Positions 1 to 41,490 of a DNA stretch of 64,000 nt are shown piece after piece. The stretch covers positions 98,959,616 through 99,023,615 of the forward strand of contig CM041294.1 of assembly GCA_023052935.1 (NCBI GenBank), given 5' to 3'. Numbering within the stretch: the stretch's first letter is position 1; every line of letters starts with the position of its first letter. Below the pieces are notes generated by a model. The model saw nothing but the letters and a program-made list of their open reading frames with translations, made no database searches and was not told the DNA's origin. The stretch comes from Piezodorus guildinii. Lineage: Eukaryota; Arthropoda; Insecta; Hemiptera; Pentatomidae. The position numbers and the translations under genes were made by a program.

Positions 1-119
1 TATTTAGAGCGGTGCCGATGGGTATCCTCTCTACAAGTCTTGTTCATGTCTATTTTATTATAGCCTATTTACTAGTTGTGTTGTATAACACAGTTGTAAA
101 TATCAATAAATAATTTTTT

Positions 120-235
120 TTAAAAACGTTTCTGAACTCTAACTTTATTTAATATTTCTTAAATTGATTTTAACAATGCAGGTAAGTAAAAGTCCCGTGT
201 TGCGTACACTAGATTTCTTTTTTTTTTTTAATGTT
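120..235 (+). repeat. Family-1 dispersed repeat, 3' end fragment
   Basis: The segment ending AACAATGCAGGTAAGTAAAA and the following 'cgtgttgcg' and 'agattt' stretch match the 3' end of the family-1 repeats at 3600-3690, 16300-16375 and 31970-32035. It lies in the intron just before the EF-hand exon. Confidence 0.6.
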
Positions 236-345
236 TTTTTCCCCAGAATTAATATAAAGAAAATGTAAGCTTTGGACTAAAGCAAAAAACAGAGGTAAGA
301 TATACTTTATCCTCACCGCCAACTAATGGCTGACACCTGTTGCAG

Positions 346-32440
<32,095 letters not shown>

Positions 32441-34928
32441 ATATCCAGGAGATATCAAAACTTTCGACTAAACACTGGTCGTGATATCACTTCCTGTTTC
32501 TAATTAATAATATTTTTGAATAAGCATCAGCACATTGTAACTAATTGTTGTAGCTTAAAGTTTTGTAAGGCAAGCTTTTCCTTTTTAAGCTAAATTACTT
32601 TTGCTTTTGATTACAATCATAATTTAACTATCTATAGCACTTATAAATTGAGATAATTATGGTTCTGCAATCATTGATTTGTAGAAACAGGAAGGATGAA
32701 GTCACTGCCAGGTAATCAAAAATATCCAGTTCCATACTGAAACCTGATTGTTAGTTCATTTTCTTAAAGTTGGATTGAAAGCTCTGTTTTTAAAAGTTAT
32801 TTTTATCTGAAATTTGAATGATATATTTACTTGTTTTATATCGAAGATATTATTAGTTAAGGAAAATAATTTATTTTCTTGTAAATATGGTAGCATAATT
32901 ATCATTTGTTATTTCAGTATGTTTACCTAAAATTTATTATTACAGAAATGATCTTTAAAAAACAATGATTATAGAAGATTTTAATTTTCTATTCTTATTA
33001 TATTTTTTTTTTCTTAATTCTCATTTCATTGCTATTTATTTTATTGAATGTTATTTGTTAGCTATTTGTAATATTTATATTTTTCTCTTGGAAAAAATAA
33101 TTGCTCAACTTTGGGTAGGCTTGTATGCTTATATCATTACATAAATTTTACAAATCACTTTTATTATTTAAATGAATATCCTAAATAAACAAAATGGTTT
33201 ATAGCTAAGTACTATATTATTGCTGTGTCTACTCCTTAAAATTAAGTTATTATAACTAAAAAAGTAAAGTCCAATTAATTTACATTAATCAATTTCTCTA
33301 TGGAACTGTTAATAATTGCTGTAAAAATTGTCAATGCCACTTGGAAGGTGATGTAGGTTTTAAATTATGAATTAAATTTCAATAAATTTTATATTTTTGT
33401 AAAATATATTTTGCAAATCAAATTTGACATATTAAAAAAAAATGTTTTCTTTGATTTATATTTTTATCAAACCTTCAAGTTTCAATTCATCCACCATTAA
33501 AATAATCTTCCAGTAGAATTTCAAATATGTGTAAATTTACAGTTTTATTCTTCCAAGTGGTCATAATATATATTTTTATGTTTCATTTGTATGATATTTT
33601 ATTATAAAACAAAAAAAAAGATGCACTGATAAAAAGTTTAGTTGGGATGCTTCATGTATATATATTACCGATCAGTTTTTGATCAAAATATTAGTCATTG
33701 CAAATGTTAGATTTTTAGCTGTAAGAGGTTGTTACAGTTAACGTCCATAATAAATTTATATGTTTCATTAATGTTAGCCATTTATACAAATTGCTATGTA
33801 TGGTATGCTAGATATGGTACACATATGTTTTTGTTGATCACAAGTGTTTTACAATGAATAAAGCACAATAGATGAAAAAAAAATTACCATAGCATAAACA
33901 ACATGTATCATATCAGCTAAAAACAGTCCTAAAGTTAAAAAAAGCTACAGAAATCTATGTCAAAAATTGAACTCATTGAATGTAATATATTTACTTTTAA
34001 GGTAATGTTACAGTTTCAGTAGAATGTCCTACATTTCTGTGGTGATTAAGAAGGAGAGAGATTCACTGAAAATTAAAACTATATATAGTCAAAATTTTCA
34101 TGATCTATTACTTAAATGCCTAATTCAAAAAGGTCTTGTAACACACTCAATTTAGGGAGCATTGTCGGGCAATAACAAATTCTAACATACCTACGCACTC
34201 AATATTTAGTTACATCCATATTAGAACTATGAGAAGTTTCAGGATAGAAAAAAAGAAAAGAATAATGGAGGTTCTACTGTGTTACAATGTTTTTTCTTAT
34301 GATTTGACAATCATGAAAGGTACAATTATGGAGGAAAAAAATCTTTGTGTTTTTAAAAGTATCTATGGTAAAGATATTTTGTGAAGAAGAAAACTTTTTA
34401 AAAAAAAGTGCATGTATGTTTAATTATCTGGATGTAAAATGCCTATAAGTGAGATGATATGCTATTTATGATTTCATTTTATCCATTTATAATAAATAAA
34501 TTTATCAGAGGCATCATATGTCTTGATGCCAACAGGCACATAATGTTGGAAATATTAAATCTGCAGTACAATTAATAATTAAACCAAGTATTAAAATTTA
34601 ACTGCCATTGTTTTGTTTAACAAACCTCACTGTTCTCATAAATAAAAACATAATAATTTATAATCACATCAAAGATATATTTAATAAACTATTTACTTAT
34701 ATTTACAATGAATTGCTACTAATGAAATCATTATTTATTATTAGTAAAATGTATAGACGTAATAATCCAATACTTTTATATGAATTATTGAGTTTCTTCA
34801 AATTATTCGTATTAAATAGTTCAAAATATGAATTTGTTAATAGTTGTACTAAGCATACGCTGAATTTAAAAAATCAAATAGACCTTTTTTAGACATTTTA
34901 GAACTGCCTTAAGAGTATGAAATTCATA
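32441..34928 (+). other. Fstl5 3' UTR and downstream intergenic DNA
   Basis: AT-rich DNA after the stop codon. An AATAAA at 33857-33862 is one possible poly(A) signal among several, so the transcript end is not fixed. No other gene or repeat recognised. Confidence 0.5.
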
Positions 34929-35157
34929 CACGAGAGTTCTTCAAACTTTTTAGCTTAAGGACCAAACTTATTGATCCCAAAAGTCCCAAAGCCGAACTAG
35001 CTCATCAAACATACTCATATCATTAATTGAAATTAAAAAGTTTCTTTATGAATATTAATTATTTAGTTTCTTAATTGCGTGGTAGAAATAACATTCAAAT
35101 AAACCATGGGTGCTTATAGCCAGGTTTGGTCTTAGAGCCGTAGTTTGGAGATCTCAG
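34929..35157. mobile_element. hAT-like MITE
   Basis: About 230 bp with inverted ends: left GAGAGTTCTTCAAACTTTTT... GGACCAAA, right TTTGGTC...GTTTGGAGATCTC. CA...TG-like ends and the 'TTCTCAAACTTTTTxGx..GGACC' core are typical of non-autonomous hAT elements. I could not confirm an 8 bp target duplication. Confidence 0.6.
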
Positions 35158-37040
35158 ATTTAAATAATTCAGAATTTGTGTCTAAGTATAGAGGTGAATT
35201 TGATTTAGCACTAGAAAAGAGATAAATATTATAAGAAAATTCTAATTTAAGAAAATGATAATGATCAAAGTGCAGATAAATATTTAGAGAAAAATAAAGT
35301 GCCTGCCGAATCTTAGTCTTTGATTGTACTTTTCATCTAAAAATATTATCTAAAAAACGATCGTGCATATCATTCTTCTAAGTAAGTTATGACCAAAATA
35401 ATAACATTGTTTTATGCAGTAAATTTTATACTGTCTCAAAGTTATTTTAAATAAATATAACATCTTATGGATATGAGAGTGCAATTAAGAACATTTGTTA
35501 ATTTATTGAAAATTTATTGCTTAATTATATACAACAAATACTATCCATATTGTATAGATGTTATTAATATATTTTAAAAATAATTAGCTTTGATTAATAG
35601 AAAGTTCAAAAGCTCTTATATAACAACATGGTACATTCTCATTCAACTAATTCCGAAAGTCTACTTTCTGTTTAAATTTCAAAAAGGAAAAATTAACTAT
35701 AATTGACATGGTTAGTTGATATGTATAGGACTATTACAAACTACCATAGCCAATATAGATCAGGAAAATGATATTGTTTATTATTTCCACATTTAAGTTA
35801 AAAGAGAAATTGGTTGGTTTTTAAACAAAGATGTTTGCATATATAATTTAAAGTAAGATAATCATACTCAAATAATATGAACTTTTCAATTGCTTTTGTT
35901 GCTTTTTAATATTTTCATTTTACGTCGTTGAAAATAGTATTTATTTAATTAGTGCAATAATTTATGTCTTGTGTAAGAACATGAAATTCTGAATATTTAA
36001 TTAATTAATTTAATGATATCAAGAGTGGGCAAATTAAAATGGATTATTAACAAGTTAATATGATTACTTTATTCAATTTTTTATCATCTTATGCTGTTGG
36101 GTATATCCTGATATCATAAGGTAAATGTTTTTTATACTTTTGTCCACTCCTGATTTATATTTTAAGATAAAATTGTACAGATTTATTTTTATTTTTTATT
36201 ATTCGCAAGTAGTTGAGAATTTTATGAGACTATGCTTTCAAGAGTTTAATTTTAAAAATGGTAAATTTTCAATAAATGTTGACAAAAATAAATAAAATAC
36301 TGAAGAGAATTCACAAAGGAATATGATATGGGTTATTACGTTTCATAAATCTTTTATTTTATCATAATGATACAATTAAGTGTGTGATAACCTCATTATA
36401 TTTTTATACCTTATAGTAGTTAATTGTTTGCTTAAAAAAAAAAAATCAGTGTCCTTTGTATCAACAATTCTTGACTATTTAAATCCTTTAAAAATATAAT
36501 TTAGAAAAATACATTCATAATTTTTCAATTTTTGTTTTTCAAATTATTTATGTATCTGTAACATAATTAATTATATGAATAAAGAAGACCCCTTCAATTT
36601 TTAAAGTTTTATAAATGCAGACGAGATAATGCACTTAAAAATATATTGATATATACTTTTTATAATATATAGACATATACATACTTTGTATTATTATTCA
36701 TGATAATTGCTTTTAATATTGTGTGTATATACATAAACTGAAGAGTGAATGTATAAATTAATAAAAATATATGTCCAAGTGATAATCAACGGGTGGATAT
36801 GTACTATGCATTTTCTTTTCCTTATTGTTAATTGTTGCTTAATTTAAAAACAATTCACTATCTGTATGTTGCATTATAAATATATATATATTTATTTAAT
36901 ATATTAAATGAAATCACATACTTGCCAGAGGTTGTTAAATAAAGTTGCTAGCCTGCAAATGAGATTGTGAAATGCTTTAAATTGTATTATAGTGATCATA
37001 CTGATTTAATAAAAAATTGTAACATTTTATATATTTTGAC
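35158..37040. other. Intergenic DNA between converging genes
   Basis: AT-rich sequence between the follistatin-related gene and the DUF4523 gene, which converge here. It probably holds the 3' UTR of the latter. No coding frame or repeat recognised. Confidence 0.5.
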
Positions 37041-37516
37041 TTAATTTTTAATTTGAGTTGGCTTCCCCTCATCGATACTTTGTTTTCCTTTCACAGAATT
37101 GCCTGAAGGATTAAAATACCAAGTTTTTTTTCTCACAGGTATTAAAACTCCCCTGCTTTTTGAGTCTTTAGTTCTTTTTACGTCAACACCATCTCTTACC
37201 TCTTCATGAAAGCTATCTTTCGTTAAACATACACCGTCAAAATCTAACTTTTCCTCATTGCTAATAAAACTTGGAAATGTGGTAGATTTTGTAGGTTTGA
37301 GTTCTTTCTTCTTTTTCTTTTTCCTCGTCAGATCAGTGATTACTACTGCATCAATTTGCTTACTACGCCGGCCACCATAACTGCTCGTAAAGTTATTGCT
37401 AGATTTGATATTTTTTATGGATAGTTTGGTTGCTTCAAATCTCTTAACCAATGTTTCATAAAGTGCTGTAGTTGAATCGATTAGTGGAACAGGAGCAACT
37501 CTTCCTTTTTTTTCAA
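37041..37516 (-). CDS. DUF4523 gene exon 4 (terminal)
   Basis: The last exon has a TTTTCAAG acceptor and 158 codons after the split codon. The first 30 residues (PLIDSTTALYETLVKRFEA) align with the family's second block; the rest is basic and disordered, including a six-lysine run RKKKKKKEL and the segment TWYFNPSGN. The stop is TAA at 37041-37043. A 3.1 kb intron filled with SINE, palindrome and mariner debris separates it from exon 3. Confidence 0.8.
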
Positions 37517-37973
37517 CTTGAAAATAAATATGCGATTAATTTTCAAATAATGATAGTGGCTATGATAAATGAGAGGGTAATGCTTTATTTATTTGGCAAT
37601 GCTGCCCAAATACATTGGATTGCTTAAATAACACAACATACTATATTAATCCCATGAACATATTTCACATACATTTTCAATTTTTTTCTTATATAGATTT
37701 TTTTTGTTATATTCTAATACAAATTTCCAATATTTACATTTTTTTCCCTTTTAGTTATTTACATTATTATTGTTTTATTTTTTATTTCTCTCTACTAGTA
37801 TATTTGAAATTCAGACCATTGGTGCGCACATTACATAATTGAAATATTAATAAATTCACCATTTAGTGGTGATGGTGATAGTGGATGATTCCCAAGGAGT
37901 CCAAAATCACGTTTTCTTTAATTTAACAATCAACAACAATAGGTTATACAATATATATTTTATATATTATATA

Positions 37974-38015
<42 letters not shown>

Positions 38016-41000
38016 CACCCCTATCTCACCTTTGAAGGCTATACGGGTGTTTCTCAGACCAGGGGGTGAGGGCGAGGGGATTATTGCCACCGAGATAAAA
38101 GTCCCCTCTGGTTCCGAGAGTCGAACTCGTAATTTTTGGTTTCAAGGTATTGGTCATCTGGTAGCTAGGCAACACGTGTTTAAAGCAACGCGCGCTAACG
38201 ATCTCGGCCATCCCGCCCCCAACAATAGGTTATCACATAGACTTATATAAGGTGTAGATTCTTTAAGGCAAAGCTCAATTTCTATGAATAAAGTTGGAGG
38301 CTGCTTTATACATCACCACTTTTTTTATTAAAAATAAATACATGACGTTTCAGCTAAAATGTCATTTACAAGTGCAATGGAACTAATTTATCTCGTGTGA
38401 GTAGATTCTTACAAGCAAAAGACTCAAGTCTGACATGAGGCTTTTGGTTGTAAGAATCTACTCACACGAGATAAATTAGTTCCATTGCACCTGTATATGA
38501 CATTTTAGCTGAAACATCATGTATTTATTTTTAATAAAAAAAAGTGGTGAAGTATAAATTAGTCTCCAATTTTATTCATAGACTTATATACTTATAGACA
38601 CAAACTTATAGATATATATTATTATCACTTATTAAGATTTATATACTTATCACAAACTTATAGACTTATATCGGTTACCACAAATGCTTGGAGCCAAGTG
38701 AATACACAACCGACAAAAGTTATTTTGGGTCCAAGAAATAAATGAAAAGTGTAGCTAAATATTTTGACTGATATTAGAGATTGCAAGTTAAATGGAAGTA
38801 AAGTTAGGTTCAGGGAAAAAGTTCAGATAAAAAACCAATTCTTCACACACCTGAACATTAGTACTTAATGAGAAAAATCTCTGCCTGATTTTTCACTTGT
38901 CAAAGAATTACGGAAAGTTGTTCCCATCCCCACTGAACAAATTATCTTGGAAAAATGTTTCTAAAAACATGAAGGATGAGGCAGTTTGGGTGGCGGTCAA
39001 AAAAGTTCAGAAAATAGTGAAAAACTATTTTTATTTTTTCGATTCGTTATCTTTAATAAGTAAGAGGTGTTTGCTCAAAATGAAAGAGAAAAAATTAATT
39101 TTTGTCATTTAATGATTTATTTTTTCCAAAAAAGAAAATCCGCTGCACAGACGGTTAACAAAATTTGCAATGTATATGGCGAAGCCTTAGTAGAAAGCCA
39201 GCAATTTTGACTTGGAAGACGAAAAGCACTAGTGTTGTCCTACGCGTGTGTTGTTGTTGTGTGATGATGGTGACCAAATTCAAGCAATGGTCACAGAAAA
39301 CCCTCTCTAATATAATTGATTAAAAATATTTACAGGAATCTGAAGTTTTTATTGAAATCACCAGTAAAAACGCTACAAACTTATTTTCAACCCAAATCAT
39401 TCAAGATTTATTCTTATACATATAGATATACAGTATGAAATATGAATATGAACATATGAAATATCTTGAAAATGATTTCAAAAGATGATTCATTTTCCCT
39501 CTCTCCCTCAAACAAAAAGATTATATGATCTATTGTATAATATTCTAAAATGCTCAACAGTTTGAAAAGATATATAGAAATAACAATACTCATTGCAACT
39601 ATATTTTATGGATTTGATCAGCTATTTAATGTTTATTAGAAAAAATTAATATTCTGAAATCATCCTTCATCAATCCTTATTAAAGATAGTGTACTACAAA
39701 TTATTTTGTTGGTTGGAAGAGTGAGTGGATGAAAGAAGTAACATTTTCCGATTTAAACATCAGTTTTTCAAAATAACTCTTTAATCGGGATATTAAGCTA
39801 GAGTAATGCAATGAATGAGGTTTGAGACCATAGCAATTATATTTCCAGTGGAAGAAGGGCGAATGAATAAATTACCACAACCATCTTTTTTCCTTCTGTC
39901 ATTTAATTTTATTTATATCTCAATATAATTGTACCATAATATTAATTTAACACCCAAAGGGCTTATAGATGCCATTAAATCTATATATCAAGACCCAAAA
40001 TGAAACATTGGACAGAATATTTGTACTTAACAGCAGAAAAGAGAGAAGGAGTTAAAATTTATGCCAATGAAACGATGAAAGCAATGTGCAGATGGATAAA
40101 TAGTAGTTCATTAGACCAGAACATAAAGCAAATCTAAGTAGCAGGCTCCATATGAGTTTTGAAAGAAATCATTAAAATAACTTTTTCAAAGAAAATTTAA
40201 TAGCAGCCGAACTACTAACCTGGTACCATACAGTAATGCTAACAAGGCCTACAAAAAAAAAAAAAAAAAAAAAAGGATAAATTTTTGTCAATAATACAAT
40301 TTAAATGTTTTTCTAAATAAAATAATGGAACCAACAAAATTTTTAAGAATTCAAGGAAATAGAACTAGCTACAAGAGTCAGGGTCATACAACAGATATTA
40401 GATATCTCACTATTTTTATCAAGCATTTCTTGCTAAGGGAAGGTAGCTGGCAAACAAAACAGAAGTGATATGTATGTTTTTATTTGTTTTTTAAAAGCAC
40501 AAATAACTTTCAACAAATTGTGTTTAATAAACTTGTACTTATTTGTTAATAGGCTTTATATTTTGAAATATCAATAAAATAATTACCTATGTTTTATCAA
40601 ACAATTATTATTCACACTTACTTTTTATGGAAACTAGATAATAGGTTTCTCCAACTTCAAGTAGTTCTAAACCACTCTTATAGTTTGGTGGCTCGTTTAT
40701 TTTTTTTAGGTTCCCCTTGTTATCACACAGATCTATTTCAACTACCAATTAAAAAAATATATAAGGCAACAATTAAAATTTTATTGATTTAGCATAATAT
40801 ACTAAATTGGAGCAATGTTTTTAACCTTCATTAGGTACATCGGCTTTTATTCTGATGTACTCATAAATTAACCTTATATAACAATTAGGATTGATTAACA
40901 TCTCATTTGAATCTAAAAAAAAGAATAAGTATGTTAATCAAATATTTACCCAAAGAATTAAAATTGAGGTAAATGTAAAGATTTTAAAGAAATAAAAAAT

Positions 41001-41058
41001 TAAGAGATCAATTATAAATAAATTGAAATTTACCACCATACATCACTCTGGCAAACAT
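37041..41058 (-). CDS. DUF4523-family protein (CXorf65/C22orf15-like), four exons
   Basis: Exons on the - strand are 41058-41034, 40912-40826, 40741-40622 and 37516-37041, giving 708 bases and 235 residues with stop. All introns are GT-AG and all junction codons (D, V, I) restore one frame. The start MFARVMYGDSNEMLINPNC, then IDLCDNKGN and the segment ETYYLVSIK correspond in order to the N-terminal domain of human CXorf65 and C22orf15 (short extended-strand start, IDLCDETG, TYYVCKV). Exon 4 starts with APVPLIDSTTALYETLVKRF, like the APLL...LL.AL block, and continues as a lysine- and serine-rich basic tail. The function of the family is unknown. The gene is head to head with Cep290 and tail to tail with the follistatin-related gene. 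Family assignment rests on remembered vertebrate sequences. Confidence 0.82.
37948..38219 (-). mobile_element. tRNA-derived SINE (SINE-4) with poly(A) tail
   Basis: The head at the right end is GGGATGGCCGAGATCGTTAG on the - strand, a tRNA Ser/Leu-like 5' half (TGGCCGAG), with a box B GAGTTCGACTCTC near 38125. The tail is a poly-T run (+ strand) at 37979-38014 plus TA-rich bases. A 14 bp duplication, CAACAATAGGTTAT, flanks it at 37934-37947 and 38220-38233. It lies in the last intron of the DUF4523 gene. Confidence 0.85.
38271..38582. repeat. Palindromic element, Penelope-type ends
   Basis: Two arms of about 140 bp (38277-38420 and 38440-38582) are inverted copies around a 20 bp centre. Each arm contains TTTTAGCTGAAACGTCATG or its variant, similar in layout to the GCCGAAACGTAGGGAC end of the Penelope-like element at 49347-52460. 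Confidence 0.7.
39125..39320 (+). pseudogene. Mariner transposase N-terminal remnant
   Basis: In two frames: AQTVNKICNVYGEALVES, DLEDEKH, then DDGDQIQAMVTENP. This is the order of mariner helix-turn-helix segments. The rest is missing. Confidence 0.6.
39330..40621 (-). other. DUF4523 gene intron 3, distal part
   Basis: AT-rich intron without assignable elements apart from the A run at 40251-40274. Confidence 0.55.
40251..40274 (+). repeat. Poly(A) run
   Basis: An uninterrupted A run of about 24 bases in the last intron of the DUF4523 gene, possibly the tail of an unrecognised retroposon. Confidence 0.85.
40622..40741 (-). CDS. DUF4523 gene exon 3
   Basis: 120 bases encoding VEIDLCDNKGNLKKINEPP, then a helix-like stretch and ETYYLVSIK. 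IDLCDxxG is the most recognisable block of the CXorf65/C22orf15 family. The donor AAAAA|GTAAGT is strong. Confidence 0.85.
40826..40912 (-). CDS. DUF4523 gene exon 2
   Basis: 87 bases after a poly-T plus TAG acceptor. It encodes SNEMLINPNC and IYEYIRIKADVPNE, matching the region of CXorf65 that includes an NTNC motif and an HYIRRKIG helix. The donor GTTAAA is weak, so the exact 3' edge is a little uncertain. Confidence 0.78.
41034..41058 (-). CDS. DUF4523 gene exon 1
   Basis: The first coding exon is only 25 bases: ATG plus seven codons (MFARVMYG) and one base of the next codon. The donor is GTAAAT. It is supported by the exact frame-restoring junction G|AT with exon 2, giving the YGDSNE sequence. 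Confidence 0.75.
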
Positions 41059-41310
41059 TATTTCTAATTTGTTTAATTAATTTGCAAAAATATCCCTTTG
41101 CTTTGTCCACAAGTTGAAGGTATCACTTAATAGTAGCCAACCATTCATTGCCTTCCTGTTTTGAAAGCCTTCCTGAGTTGCCATGGTTACAATCAACAAA
41201 CTCAAAAGTTTTGATCACATGTCAGAGGAAGGATGGAGGTTAAAACATTTTGACAATAGTGAAGAGTTTTGGTTAATTTTATTTGATGAACATAAATTAA
41301 TCAGTATAAA
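41059..41310. promoter_or_regulatory. Bidirectional promoter between DUF4523 gene and Cep290
   Basis: The 252 bp between the two start codons contain no repeat family seen elsewhere in the window, are less AT-rich than the introns, and hold the X-box at the midpoint. No clear TATA box is placed for either gene. An ATG inside the X-box opens an out-of-frame 96-codon ORF that overlaps the Cep290 start; transcription probably starts downstream of it. A stop in frame with Cep290 at 41293-41295 fixes the ATG at 41311 as the first usable one. Confidence 0.7.
41177..41190 (-). promoter_or_regulatory. RFX/DAF-19 X-box in bidirectional promoter
   Basis: Read on the - strand the site is GTAACCATGGCAAC, a perfect fit to the C. 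elegans X-box GTHNYYATRRNAAC and to the vertebrate GTNRCC-N(0-3)-RGYAAC form. It sits 118 bp from the DUF4523 start codon and 120 bp from the Cep290 start codon. RFX factors control ciliary genes, and CEP290 is one. The near-palindromic site can act in both directions. Occupancy cannot be seen from sequence. Confidence 0.78.
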
Positions 41311-41490
41311 ATGGTTCAAGCCAATATTGATTCAATTTTGGCAGTTAACCCCGAAAGGCTGTCTTCACAGGAGAAGGATGACTTATATGAAAGCATTATG
41401 TGGCTTGATGTTGAACCAGATACACCTCATCATAAATTTGAAACATTATTTGTCTTGGCTAAAGAAGTTATGAAGTACAAAGGAGAGCAG
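41311..41490 (+). CDS. Cep290: Cep290 exon 1
   Basis: Starts at the first ATG after an in-frame stop and encodes 60 residues, MVQANIDSILAVNPERL to EVMKYKGEQ. The pattern of an isoleucine-rich start, then a helix ending K-x-K-x-x-E(Q)V, matches the N-terminus of vertebrate CEP290. The donor is GTATAT. Confidence 0.9.

Noticed and set aside
34608..34892. 94-codon ORF in the intergenic region after Fstl5
   Set aside because: Very AT-rich, with I/N/K/L/F composition typical of chance frames, no splice partner and no recognisable motif.
41183..41473. 96-codon ORF overlapping the Cep290 start in another frame
   Set aside because: Starts inside the X-box, is out of frame with the conserved protein and has no recognisable content.
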